From positions 1,178,001 to 1,242,000 of the forward strand of contig OY969581.1 of the NCBI GenBank assembly GCA_963701265.1: a DNA stretch of 64,000 nucleotides, given 5' to 3'. The translations under genes were made by a program, and so were the position numbers. This DNA is from VRUE01 sp963701265 (GTDB lineage: Bacteria > Actinomycetota > Thermoleophilia > Solirubrobacterales > 70-9). The notes under the pieces were generated by a model. That model was not told the origin of the DNA and ran no database searches. It saw only the letters and a program-made list of their open reading frames with translations. Below, piece after piece: positions 9,097 through 16,759 of the stretch (within the stretch, counting starts at the first letter, position 1; each line of letters opens with the position of its first letter).

Positions 9097-9170
9097 CGGG
9101 GCGTGGCGCAGCCTGGTAGCGCGCCGCCTTTGGGTGGCGGAGGTCCCCGGTTCGAATCCGGGCGCCCCGA
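9097..9170 (+). tRNA. tRNA-Pro (anticodon UGG)
   Basis: Cloverleaf: acceptor CGGGGCG (9097-9103) pairs with CGCCCCG (9163-9169), discriminator A. The anticodon stem CCGCC/GGCGG encloses loop TTTGGGT, anticodon TGG. T-arm GGTTCGAATCC is canonical. CCA is not encoded. Confidence 0.97.
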
Positions 9171-9203
9171 TTAGAGCTCGAACGGTCGCCGGTGGGTTAC
9201 GGC

Positions 9204-9240
9204 GTTATGTCCCCTGGACGGGTATCGCTCAGGGGATAAC
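9204..9240 (+). promoter_or_regulatory. Hairpin between tRNA-Pro and the next gene
   Basis: Arms GTTAT+CCCCTG and CAGGGG+ATAAC pair with a 2-base bulge. The loop contains GGGTAT, a good stress-sigma -10 box, but the nearest GTTA is only 12 bases upstream, shorter than usual. It may serve as tRNA terminator or as promoter/leader of the gene at 9264. Confidence 0.35.
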
Positions 9241-9263
9241 AGGAACGTGCCGATAGTGGCGAT

Positions 9264-9551
9264 GTGAATCACGCCGAAGTCGGACAGAAGGATCGGCGGG
9301 TCGAACGGGTGCAGTTCGAAACCGATCGGCAGCGGGTCGTTGGCGACGTGACGCTGCCGCCGGAGGGCTACCAGAGCCGTTTCTCGGACTCGCTCAACCG
9401 GCCCGAGGTCACTTTCATCCCGCTGGTCAACGCCGAAGTGTCATCGCTGATGGGCGGCGACGTCGAGCATCTGCCTTTCATCGTGCTCTGCAAGTCCCAC
9501 GTTCGCATCGCCTACCCGATCAACTCGGGCCAGCAGCAGCGGCGGGACTGA
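9264..9551 (+). CDS. Conserved hypothetical protein (DUF6812-like)
   Basis: A 95-residue soluble protein. It begins with a basic segment (RRVERVQFETDRQRVVGDVTLPPEGYQSRFSD in pieces), then RPEVTFIPLVNAEV and a C-terminal strand HLPFIVLCKSHVRIAYPI. The pattern of alternating hydrophobic residues indicates a small all-beta fold. It resembles the DUF6812 family of small actinobacterial proteins; no enzymatic motif is seen. GTG start at 9264. It stands alone after tRNA-Pro and converges with the small membrane protein downstream. Confidence 0.6.
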   Translation: MNHAEVGQKDRRVERVQFETDRQRVVGDVTLPPEGYQSRFSDSLNRPEVTFIPLVNAEVSSLMGGDVEHLPFIVLCKSHVRIAYPINSGQQQRRD

Positions 9552-9563
9552 GTCGCTCGGCCG

Positions 9564-9767
9564 CTAGCCGCGTGCGCGTCGCTCGCGGCTGCCGCGAGCG
9601 TAGGAGCCGAGGTCGATGACGAAGGCGAGGATGACGATGAACCACTCGAAGCCCTTGACCCCGTTTGAGCCCGAGCTCCACATCACCGCGTAGGCGAGCG
9701 TCGTCCAGGGCAGCAGGAAGAAGCCGAGGAAGGGCACGAACCAGCTCTCGAAAGCGTGGCTGAGCAT
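9564..9767 (-). CDS. Small polytopic membrane protein (start uncertain)
   Basis: Sixty-seven residues from the ATG at 9767, with two hydrophobic helices (FVPFLGFFLLPWTTLAYAVMW and FEWFIVILAFVIDLGSYA). The same frame stays open upstream to a TAG at 9852-9854 and encodes a further hydrophobic helix, GCFVILFALISPRLALFALW, running smoothly into the ATG. The 28 codons between contain no ATG, GTG or TTG. The true protein may therefore start at a CTG codon, or the upstream part may have lost its start. The upstream part overlaps the first bases before msrA, which is divergent. Function unknown. Confidence 0.65.
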   Translation of the reverse strand: MLSHAFESWFVPFLGFFLLPWTTLAYAVMWSSGSNGVKGFEWFIVILAFVIDLGSYARGSRERRARG

Positions 9768-9864
9768 GTCGCTGAAGAGCCAGAGCGCGAACAGCGCCAG
9801 GCGCGGCGAGATCAGGGCGAAGAGGATTACGAAGCAGCCGATGCGGCCAAGCTACCCTGTTTGG

Positions 9865-10515
9865 ATGCTGGGATTCAAGAAGCCCCGGATGCCTGCGGCC
9901 GAGGATGCGCTGCCGGGGCGCAGTCAGCCCGCCTTCGACGTTCCCGCGCGCCACGCCGTGCTCGATGCGCCGCTGCTGCCGCCGTTCCCGGACGGGATCG
10001 AGGTCGCTTACTTTGCTCTTGGCTGCTTCTGGGGTGCGGAGCGGCTCTTCTGGGGGATCGACGGCGTCTACACCACCGCGGTCGGCTACATGAACGGCAC
10101 CACGCCGAACCCGACCTACGACGAGGTCTGCAGCGGGGGGACCGGCCACGCCGAGGCCGTGCTGGTCGCCTTCGATCCCACCAAGGTCTCCTACGCCGAT
10201 CTGCTCAAGGTCTTCTTCGAGGAGCACGATCCGACCCAGGGGATGCGCCAGGGCAACGACGTCGGCACCCAGTACCGCTCCGGGATCTACTTCGCCAACG
10301 ATGCCCAGAAGGCGACCGCGGAGATGGCGCGGCGGACCTACGACGAGGACCTGCGCGCCGCCGGTCACGAGCCGGTGACGACCGAAGTCGAGCCTGCCGG
10401 GCCCTTCTACTACGCCGAGGACTATCACCAGCAATACCTGCACAAGGTGCCGAACGGCTATTGCGGCCTCGCCGGCACCGGGGTCTCCTGCCGGATTCCG
10501 GCCGCGGCGCCCTAG
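9865..10515 (+). CDS. msrA: Peptide-methionine (S)-S-oxide reductase MsrA
   Basis: Reduces methionine-S-sulfoxide in proteins. It is 216 residues, the family length. The catalytic Cys54 lies in ALGCFWGAE. Other hallmarks are YTTAVGYMNGTTPNPTYDEVC, GHAEAVLVAFDP, EEHDPTQGMRQGNDVGTQYRSG and the C-terminal AEDYHQQYLHK with NGYCG supplying a resolving cysteine. The ATG at 9865 gives the usual N-terminal extension MLGFKKPRMPAAEDALPGR seen in actinobacterial MsrA. Earlier in-frame starts would overlap the divergent membrane gene. MsrB is not adjacent. Confidence 0.96.
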   Translation: MLGFKKPRMPAAEDALPGRSQPAFDVPARHAVLDAPLLPPFPDGIEVAYFALGCFWGAERLFWGIDGVYTTAVGYMNGTTPNPTYDEVCSGGTGHAEAVLVAFDPTKVSYADLLKVFFEEHDPTQGMRQGNDVGTQYRSGIYFANDAQKATAEMARRTYDEDLRAAGHEPVTTEVEPAGPFYYAEDYHQQYLHKVPNGYCGLAGTGVSCRIPAAAP

Positions 10516-10555
10516 CGCGCCGCTCGCCCGGCGCTGCGAATAGCATCCCGCGCCG

Positions 10556-12727
10556 GTGACCCCCTCCCTCGGCTCCTACATCGGCGGCTGCTTTGCCGTC
10601 ATCGGCATCGTCAGCGCGCTCGGCCTCGGTGGCTACTGGCTGCGCCGCTGGATCGTGCCGGAATTCTCCGGCGCCCTGGCGCGGCTCGCCGACGCCACGA
10701 TCGCCTGCGGGCTGCTGGTCGTTTCGCTGGAGCTGCTCGGCACCCTGAGCATCCTCTACACCGGCTGGATCGTCGTCGTCTGCATCGCCGTCGGCCTGCT
10801 CGCAGCGCTGCTGGGCTGGTCCAAAGCGCCGGCCGAGGGCCGCGAAATCAGCGCCCCGCAGGTGCAGAACATCGCCCTGCTGATCGCGCTCGCAGTCGCC
10901 TCCTTCACCGTTGCCGAGTGGACCTTCCCCTCGCAGCTCAGCCTCGACCAGGGCATGTTCGGCGGCGACACCACCTGGTACCACATGCCCTTCGCGGCGC
11001 GGTTCGCCCAGGAACACTCGATCGTCCATCTGCACTTCACCGACCCGCTGCGGCTCGCCGCCTGGTTCTACCCGCAGAGCTCCGAGCTGGTCCACGGCGC
11101 CGCGATCGCCATTTTCAAGAGCGACTGGCTCTCGCCGCTGATCAACCTCTTCTGGCTGGCGATCGCGCTGCTGGCCGCCTGGTGCGTCGGCCGCCCCTAC
11201 AAGGTCGGCCCGGCAACGCTGGTGGCGGGCGCGATCGTGCTCGACGCGGGGGTGATGATCGAGACCCAGCCCGGCGAGGGCCGCAACGACATCATGGGGC
11301 TCGCCTTTCTGCTCGCCTTCGCCGCCTTCCTGATCAACGCCCACCAGCGCCGGGCGCCGAAGGAGGGGGCGGTGCAGGACGCGCCCGAGCTGGGCGCGCC
11401 GCTGCTCGACAAGGGGCCGCTGGTGATCGCCGGGATCGCTGCCGGGATCGCCGCCTCGGTCAAGCTCACCTTCCTGATCCCGGTCGTCGCGATCGGGCTC
11501 GGCGTGATCGTCTTCAGCGGTCGCGGGCGGCGTCTGACCACGGCCTGGGTGCTCGGCCTCTCGACCTTCCTGGTCGGTGGCTACTGGTACGTGCGGGCGA
11601 TGATCAAGACCGGAGGCAACCCGATCCCGACGATCGGCTTTGGGCCGTTGAACCTGCCGCGACCGGATCAGATGCCGCTTGACCCACGGCCGCGCTTCGC
11701 CGTCGCTCACTACCTGACCGAGCCGACGATCTATCGCAAATGGTTCTTCCCCCAGCTCGACAACGCCTTCGGGCCGCTCTGGCCGCTGATCCTGATCATC
11801 GCCGTGGCTGCGGCCCTCTACATCGCCTGGCGCTCGCGCAACATCATCCTGCGGGTGATCGCGGTGGCGGCGCTGGCGACGGCCTTCGTCTACGTCTTCA
11901 CGCCGCTGACGGCGGCCGGCCAGGAGGGCTCGCCGACCGGCTTCTTCACCAACACGCGCTACCTGGTCCCGGGCTTGGTCCTGGCGATGGTCCTGCTGCC
12001 GCTGGCGCGGCCGTTGCGCGCGCCCGACCGGCGGGCATGGCAGACGCTGCTCTTCCTCAGCGCCGTCTACGCGATCACGGTGCTGACGACGCCGCGCTGG
12101 TACCCGGGCTTCATCGTCGGCACGGTGTTCCTCACCCTGGCGCTGGTCTGGGCGCCGGCCGGATTGGGCCTGGCCCGTTCGCGGCGACTGATCAGCCGCG
12201 TCGCCGTCACCGCTGCGGCGGCACTGGTGGTGCTGCTGGCGGTGGTGCTCGGCCGGGCCCAGGAGGTCCAGTACTACAAGCACCACTACACGCGGACGAC
12301 CCTCTTCCTCCAGGATGGCGGCCCGCAGAAAGCCTTTGAATTCGCCCACAACCAGCACGACAAGCGGATCGGCATCGCCGGCTCGGGCGAGATCTTCTTC
12401 GGCCAGTACGGCTTCTACGGCGCCAATCTCGACAACGACGTCCAGTACATCGGCGTGCCGGGAGCGGACGGGACCTACCGCCTGGCGACCAGCTGCCGTC
12501 AGTTCCGCCAGCGGATCAACGCCGGCAACTACGACTACCTGATCCTCAGCCAGTTCACCGAGGACGCCGCCGACTCGCCTTACTGGGAGCCGATCTACGC
12601 CTGGGTCAAAAACGACCCGGCGTTGGAACAGGTGATCGAAGAGCCCGACATCACGCCCCAGCACGATTGGGTCTTCCGGGTCAAGGGCAAGCTGAGTCCG
12701 GCCGGTTGCGCCGGCGGCAAAGGCTGA
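10556..12727 (+). CDS. Large polytopic membrane protein, GT-C glycosyltransferase-like
   Basis: A 723-residue integral membrane protein. Many hydrophobic helices fill residues 1-590; a soluble C-terminal domain of about 130 residues follows (KRIGIAGSGEIFFGQYGFYG, then YDYLILSQFTEDA). After the third helix a luminal loop carries FGGDTTWYHMPFAARFAQE, with an Asp-rich position typical of GT-C fold polyprenyl-phosphate-sugar transferases such as the PMT/ArnT type. The C-terminal domain resembles the soluble tail of such enzymes in actinobacteria. It probably acts in cell-envelope glycan or lipid glycosylation; donor and acceptor are unknown. GTG start at 10556, 40 bases after msrA. Confidence 0.75.
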   Translation: MTPSLGSYIGGCFAVIGIVSALGLGGYWLRRWIVPEFSGALARLADATIACGLLVVSLELLGTLSILYTGWIVVVCIAVGLLAALLGWSKAPAEGREISAPQVQNIALLIALAVASFTVAEWTFPSQLSLDQGMFGGDTTWYHMPFAARFAQEHSIVHLHFTDPLRLAAWFYPQSSELVHGAAIAIFKSDWLSPLINLFWLAIALLAAWCVGRPYKVGPATLVAGAIVLDAGVMIETQPGEGRNDIMGLAFLLAFAAFLINAHQRRAPKEGAVQDAPELGAPLLDKGPLVIAGIAAGIAASVKLTFLIPVVAIGLGVIVFSGRGRRLTTAWVLGLSTFLVGGYWYVRAMIKTGGNPIPTIGFGPLNLPRPDQMPLDPRPRFAVAHYLTEPTIYRKWFFPQLDNAFGPLWPLILIIAVAAALYIAWRSRNIILRVIAVAALATAFVYVFTPLTAAGQEGSPTGFFTNTRYLVPGLVLAMVLLPLARPLRAPDRRAWQTLLFLSAVYAITVLTTPRWYPGFIVGTVFLTLALVWAPAGLGLARSRRLISRVAVTAAAALVVLLAVVLGRAQEVQYYKHHYTRTTLFLQDGGPQKAFEFAHNQHDKRIGIAGSGEIFFGQYGFYGANLDNDVQYIGVPGADGTYRLATSCRQFRQRINAGNYDYLILSQFTEDAADSPYWEPIYAWVKNDPALEQVIEEPDITPQHDWVFRVKGKLSPAGCAGGKG

Positions 12728-12743
12728 GCACGGCGAGCGGCCT

Positions 12744-13199
12744 TTAGGCCGAGCCGCTCTCCATGAAGCGCTTGAGCTTGTCGGGCATGGTGTCGACCAA
12801 CTGGCCGCGCAGGACACCGACCAGGGGGCCGCGGATCAGCAGGCCCAGCCTGCGTCCCAGGTCGACCTCGAGCTGGTAGGTCACCCGGGTTCGGTCGTCG
12901 CCGAGGTCCTCGAGCTCCCAGCTGCCTTCGACCGCCTTCAGGTCGCCGTCCTCCTGCACCCATGAGATCCGGGTTGGCTGCTCGTAGCTGAAGCGGATCT
13001 CCGAACCGAGCCGGCGGACCTTGGCGTCGGTCTCCATGTGGACCAGCACCTGGTCGCCGTCGCCGTCGCGCTCTACGCACTCGGCGAGCTTGATCTCCGG
13101 CTGCCAGCGGGGCGAGCCCTCGACATCGGCGGCGACCTCGTAGACCGCGGCGATCGGGGCCTCGATCTCGGTGCTGGCGGAACCGCCTACCGTGCTCAT
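12744..13199 (-). CDS. SRPBCC (START/polyketide-cyclase-like) family protein
   Basis: A 151-residue helix-grip protein. It starts with SASTEIEAPIAAVYEVAADVEGSPRWQPEIKLAECVE in pieces, the standard opening of the SRPBCC/polyketide cyclase family, and continues with a seven-strand pattern ending in an amphipathic helix (LVDTMPDKLKRFMESG). Such proteins bind hydrophobic ligands such as lipids or polyketides. No catalytic residues can be named. It is 9 bases downstream of an alpha/beta hydrolase on the same strand. ATG start. Confidence 0.85.
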   Translation of the reverse strand: MSTVGGSASTEIEAPIAAVYEVAADVEGSPRWQPEIKLAECVERDGDGDQVLVHMETDAKVRRLGSEIRFSYEQPTRISWVQEDGDLKAVEGSWELEDLGDDRTRVTYQLEVDLGRRLGLLIRGPLVGVLRGQLVDTMPDKLKRFMESGSA

Positions 13200-13208
13200 C
13201 GGTCCAGC

Positions 13209-14012
13209 TTAGACAGCAGCGAGAGCGTGTTCGCGGATCAGCTCCGCCGAGCGCTGCGGCTGCTCCCACCAAAACATGTGGCCGACTCCCTCGAGCGTCT
13301 CGAGGCGGGCACCGGGAATCAGCGCTGCGATCTCGCGCCCGTTGGCGTAGCCGAGCAGGCGATCGGTGTCGCCGTGGACGATCAGCGTTGGCAGGTCGAT
13401 CTGGCCGAGGCGCTCGTGGGTGTCGTGGAGGCCGCAGGCGCGCATCTGCTGCAGGACCACCGGCTGCGGCGCCGGCAGCGCCGAGCCCATCTCGGTGAAG
13501 GCGGCAAAGCGCGAGTCATCGGCGCGGAAGTCGGGGGAGAGGTTGATCTCCCACATCGCCCGGAAGACGCGCTCGCGCTCACCCGAGACGTAGGCTTCGC
13601 CGAGCGTCTGCAGGTCCTCCGGCGACATCAGCGTGCCGTTGGGCCCGCCGCAGTAGCTGGCGCCGATCGTCAGCGTGCGGATCCGCTCGGGATGGGCGAG
13701 GGCCAGCTCCTGGGCGACCATGCCACCCATCGAGATGCCGACGACGTGAACGGTCTCGAGTTCGAGCGCGTCGAGCAGGCCGGCGGTGTCGGCGGCGAGG
13801 TCGGCGATCGTGAAGGGAAGCTCGGCCTCGCCGGAGAGCCCCATGCCGCGGTTGTCGAAGACGATCGTGTCGAAGCTGCGCTCGAGCTGGTCGAGGAGGG
13901 GCCGGCCCCAGGCGAGGTGGGTGGCGCTCATTCCCTGGATCAGCAGCAGCGGCTCACCCTCGCCGGCACGCAGGTAGTGCAGTTCCGTTCCCGCTGCATC
14001 GACGCTCGGCAT
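13209..14012 (-). CDS. Alpha/beta hydrolase
   Basis: Soluble alpha/beta-hydrolase fold enzyme of 267 residues. The nucleophile is Ser94 in VGISMGGM, the acidic residue probably the Asp in IVHGDTDRLLGY, and the histidine lies in GVGHMFWWEQP. DNRGMGLSG marks the strand before the cap. The pattern resembles 3-oxoadipate enol-lactonase and related esterases, but substrate is not readable. ATG start; first gene of a two-gene unit with the SRPBCC protein. Confidence 0.9.
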   Translation of the reverse strand: MPSVDAAGTELHYLRAGEGEPLLLIQGMSATHLAWGRPLLDQLERSFDTIVFDNRGMGLSGEAELPFTIADLAADTAGLLDALELETVHVVGISMGGMVAQELALAHPERIRTLTIGASYCGGPNGTLMSPEDLQTLGEAYVSGERERVFRAMWEINLSPDFRADDSRFAAFTEMGSALPAPQPVVLQQMRACGLHDTHERLGQIDLPTLIVHGDTDRLLGYANGREIAALIPGARLETLEGVGHMFWWEQPQRSAELIREHALAAV

Positions 14013-14064
14013 GGTCAGCGATCCTACGCCAAGGGCTGGCTCCAGGGCTAATCTTGCCCCGCCC

Positions 14065-14137
14065 GCCCCCGTAGCTCAGTGGACAGAGCACCGGCCTTCT
14101 AAGCCGATGGTCGTTGGTTCGAATCCAACCGGGGGCG
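14065..14137 (+). tRNA. tRNA-Arg (anticodon UCU)
   Basis: Acceptor GCCCCCG (14065-14071) pairs with CGGGGGC (14130-14136), discriminator G. Anticodon loop CTTCTAA gives TCT. T-arm GGTTCGAATCC is canonical. No CCA encoded. Its last base abuts the stop codon of the convergent hydrolase gene. Confidence 0.96.
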
Positions 14138-15031
14138 CTAGCCGGCCAGGAAGCGGTTGACCGCGCGGGTGAACGGGCGGCGCTCCTGGAAGAGGAAGGC
14201 GTGGGCGCCGGGGAAGGCGACGAATTCGGCATGCGGGATCCGCGCCGCGATCCGTCGCAGGTTGGGCGGCGGCGTCACCGGGTCGCGGGCGCCGGCGGTG
14301 GCCAGCGTGGGCGCCGTGACGGTTGTCAGTTGGCGGTAGTTGCGGTTGCTGCGCAGCCAAGGGTCCTCGGCTGCGACTTGGGCGCGAACGGTCGCGGCGG
14401 GGACGTTGAAAATCTCGGGGATCTCGCCGCTCTGGCTGGCGGATTCGAGGCGGCGCAGGAAGCGGCGGCCCTCGGCCTGGCGGTCGGGCGGGTAGAGCTC
14501 GCGCAGGATGTCGGCTTCGGAGGGGTCGGGCTCGCTGTCGATCGCCTGGGCCCTCGGCGTGCCGAGCACGGTGTGGCTGCCGCCGGGATTGGTGCCGGCG
14601 AGGATCAGGTGCGAGACCCGCCCCGGGTGATCAATCGCGAGGCGCTGGGCGATGAAGCCGCCCATCGACCAGCCGAGGACGTCGGCTCGGGGGAGGTTGA
14701 TCGCCTCCATCAGGCCGGCGGTTGCGTTGGCAAGCGAGTCGAAGCTGCGCCGGTGCCATGGTCCCGACATTCCGACGCCCGGATAGTCGAAGAGGATCAG
14801 CCGGTGCTCGCGGGCCAGCAGCCGCAACAGCGCCGGGTCCCATTCGGCCATCGTCGAGCCGGTTCCGATCAGCATCATCAGCGGTGGTCCTTGGCCGCGC
14901 GCGTACCAGGCGATCCTGGTGTTGGCGACCGGGGTGACGTGGACCCGAGCTCGGAACGGCTGTGCCGAACTCTGTCCGCAGCCAGTGAAGAGAACCGCAA
15001 GGGCGAGGCAGATCGCCAGTCGAACCCGCAT
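14138..15031 (-). CDS. Alpha/beta hydrolase lipoprotein
   Basis: A 297-residue secreted alpha/beta hydrolase. The N-terminus MRVRLAICLALAVLFTGC is a lipoprotein signal with lipobox LFTGC and lipidated Cys18, so the mature enzyme is tethered to the outer face of the membrane. The nucleophile is Ser122 in GWSMGGF; an Asp in AGARDPVTPPP and His in FPGAHAFLFQE complete the triad. Its fold region is like the cytoplasmic hydrolase at 13209, with FDYPGVGMSG at the same place, but it carries the export signal. The stop codon touches the 3' end of tRNA-Arg on the other strand with zero spacing. Confidence 0.88.
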   Translation of the reverse strand: MRVRLAICLALAVLFTGCGQSSAQPFRARVHVTPVANTRIAWYARGQGPPLMMLIGTGSTMAEWDPALLRLLAREHRLILFDYPGVGMSGPWHRRSFDSLANATAGLMEAINLPRADVLGWSMGGFIAQRLAIDHPGRVSHLILAGTNPGGSHTVLGTPRAQAIDSEPDPSEADILRELYPPDRQAEGRRFLRRLESASQSGEIPEIFNVPAATVRAQVAAEDPWLRSNRNYRQLTTVTAPTLATAGARDPVTPPPNLRRIAARIPHAEFVAFPGAHAFLFQERRPFTRAVNRFLAG

Positions 15032-15081
15032 CGCAGGCAGCCTAGAGCCGAGTCCGGCCGGGGCGCCGTTAGATTTGGGCC

Positions 15082-15930
15082 GTGGCCGAGGTCCTCTACT
15101 ACGCGATTCCGGCGTTCGTGTTGCTGCTCGTCATGGAGCTGCTCTCGTTCAAGTACCTGCGCGACGAGGAGCTGGTCGGCTACGAGGGGCGCGACACACG
15201 CACGAGCCTGACCATGGGTGGCGGCAACGTCGTCATCAACGCGGTCTGGAAGCTGGTCGTCCTCGTCGCCTACGCCGGGCTTTACGAGCTGACGCCGCTG
15301 CGGATGCCGGCTGATCAGTGGTGGACCTACGTGCTGCTCTTCTTCGCCGACGACCTCGCCTACTACTGGTTCCACCGCATCCATCACGAGGTGCGGGTCT
15401 TCTGGGCGAGCCACGTCGTCCACCACTCCTCCCAGCACTACAACCTCTCGACCGCGCTGCGCCAGACCTGGACGCCGATGACGGCGCTGCCCTTCTGGGC
15501 ACCGTTGGCGCTGCTCGGCTTCGCTCCCTGGATGATCCTCACCCAGCTGGCGATCTCACTGATCTACCAGTTCTGGATCCACACCGAGCGGGTGAAGAGG
15601 CTGCCCCCGCCGATCGAGTTCTTCTTCAACACGCCCTCGCACCACCGCGTCCACCACGGCGCCAACGAGGTCTACCTCGACCGCAACTACGGCGGCATCC
15701 TGATCATCTGGGACCGCATCTTCGGCACCTTCCAGGGCGAGACCGAGCGGCCGCGCTACGGGCTGACCAAGAACATCCGCAGCTTCCGGCCGACCCGGGT
15801 CGCCTTCCACGAGTTCGCCGACCTCGCCCGCGACGTGCGGGCGGCGAAGAGCTGGCGCGACAAGGTCGGCTACGTCTTCCACGGGCCGGGCTGGTCACCG
15901 GATGGCAGTGGCGGCGGCACCCGCGGCTAA
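15082..15930 (+). CDS. Sterol desaturase / fatty acid hydroxylase family membrane protein
   Basis: A 282-residue diiron membrane oxygenase of the fatty-acid-hydroxylase superfamily. Histidine boxes are HRIHH at 98-102, HVVHH at 111-115 and HHRVHH near residue 190, the conserved set that binds the two irons. Four to five hydrophobic helices surround them, including the N-terminal AIPAFVLLLVMELLSF. Bacterial members modify hopanoids, carotenoids or lipids; the substrate here is unknown. GTG start at 15082. Confidence 0.92.
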   Translation: MAEVLYYAIPAFVLLLVMELLSFKYLRDEELVGYEGRDTRTSLTMGGGNVVINAVWKLVVLVAYAGLYELTPLRMPADQWWTYVLLFFADDLAYYWFHRIHHEVRVFWASHVVHHSSQHYNLSTALRQTWTPMTALPFWAPLALLGFAPWMILTQLAISLIYQFWIHTERVKRLPPPIEFFFNTPSHHRVHHGANEVYLDRNYGGILIIWDRIFGTFQGETERPRYGLTKNIRSFRPTRVAFHEFADLARDVRAAKSWRDKVGYVFHGPGWSPDGSGGGTRG

Positions 15931-15933
15931 CTG

Positions 15934-15959
15934 GTTTGCCGCTCTAAATCGTCGGGTAC
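15934..15959 (+). promoter_or_regulatory. Stress-sigma-type promoter GTTT-N16-GGGTAC
   Basis: GTTT at 15934-15937 and GGGTAC at 15954-15959, separated by 16 bases. This matches the SigB/SigF-type pattern of actinobacteria and firmicutes. It lies 10 bases before the small membrane ORF and the Usp-like gene. Inference from pattern; see the regulon finding. Confidence 0.55.
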
Positions 15960-15969
15960 ATCTGGCGGC

Positions 15970-16110
15970 ATGGAGCTATCAATACTGCTGATCATCATCG
16001 GGATCGTCTTGGCGATCTTCGTCAATTACATCTTGGGGATCATCGTGATCCTGATCGGGTTGGCAATGCTCTTGCTGCCCCGCATGAGGGGTGGTGCTCG
16101 ACGAGCCTGA
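15970..16110 (+). CDS. 46-residue single-pass or hairpin membrane peptide
   Basis: A short ORF of 46 codons, almost wholly hydrophobic: MELSILLIIIGIVLAIFVNY, then ILGIIVILIGLAMLLLP, ending in a basic tail RMRGGARRA. It could cross the membrane twice. ATG start 10 bases after a stress-sigma-like promoter, so it would be nearly leaderless; there is no clear Shine-Dalgarno. Followed 32 bases later by the Usp-like gene. It is a small-protein candidate of the type often missed by gene finders; function unknown. Confidence 0.6.
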   Translation: MELSILLIIIGIVLAIFVNYILGIIVILIGLAMLLLPRMRGGARRA

Positions 16111-16142
16111 TGTGAGTTCGGTTTGGCTTAAGAGTTTGCTCG

Positions 16143-16751
16143 ATGGATCCCTGGAAACTTCCTCTCATAGTTGCCGGGGTTGTGGTGCCAATCGCTGCGG
16201 CCTTCATGCTCGGTGGACCGGGTGTGGGGGTCGCAGTTGGTGCGTTGGTGACGGTGGCGATCCTCGCCGTGGCGGTGCGGCAGCGACCCGAAGGGCCGAT
16301 TGCCTCGGCCGGCGGTAAGGACGCGAGGCAACACGTACTGATAATCGCTGCCAATGGTGTGGAGGATCCGGCCGATGTGGCGCGGATCGCGCGCGTCGCT
16401 GGGATTCGGGGAGGTGCCGGTGGTGAGGACGAGGTGCGCGTGCTGGTGCCGGCGCGGATCGGCTTCCTCGATCGCTGGGCCTCCGACGTGGAGGGCGCTC
16501 GCCATCTCGCCCAGCAGCGCTTGGTGGTAACCGTGGCGGCGCTGGCCAAGGCCGGCGTTGCGGCGGAGGCCCGGGTCGGCGATGAGGACATCGTGCAGGC
16601 GGTCGAGGACCAGCTGCAGAGCTACCCGGCGACCGAGGTGGTGCTGGTCAGTGGCGGCGACGAGGACGAGGGTGAACGTGAAGCGGCCGAGGTGCTGCGC
16701 TCACGCCTGCAGGCCGAGTTTCACCACGTGCAGCTCGCCGGGACCGAGTAG
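16143..16751 (+). CDS. Membrane-anchored universal-stress-like protein (N-terminal membrane helices)
   Basis: A 202-residue protein. Two hydrophobic helices occupy residues 5-45 (LPLIVAGVVVPIAAAFML and VAVGALVTVAILAVAV). A cytoplasmic Rossmann-like alpha/beta domain follows from about residue 63 (HVLIIAANGVEDPADV to VVLVSGGDEDEGERE). The strand order and VLVP segments resemble UspA/GPMDF-type nucleotide-binding domains, but the ATP motif GxxGxxxxG(S/T) is not clear. Belongs to the same promoter unit as the 46-residue peptide upstream. Likely stress sensor or effector at the membrane; inferred. Confidence 0.6.
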   Translation: MDPWKLPLIVAGVVVPIAAAFMLGGPGVGVAVGALVTVAILAVAVRQRPEGPIASAGGKDARQHVLIIAANGVEDPADVARIARVAGIRGGAGGEDEVRVLVPARIGFLDRWASDVEGARHLAQQRLVVTVAALAKAGVAAEARVGDEDIVQAVEDQLQSYPATEVVLVSGGDEDEGEREAAEVLRSRLQAEFHHVQLAGTE

Positions 16752-16759
16752 CTCGCTGC

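Noticed and set aside
9221..9245. Similarity of TCAGGGGATAAC to a plasmid (ColE1-type) origin segment
   Set aside because: Only about 12 bases match and they are part of a local hairpin; no other origin features are present.
10205..12817. A very long minus-strand open frame (about 870 codons) opposite the large membrane protein
   Set aside because: Composition is His/Arg/Gln/Asp-rich low complexity, no family motif; it is the antisense shadow of a high-GC gene.
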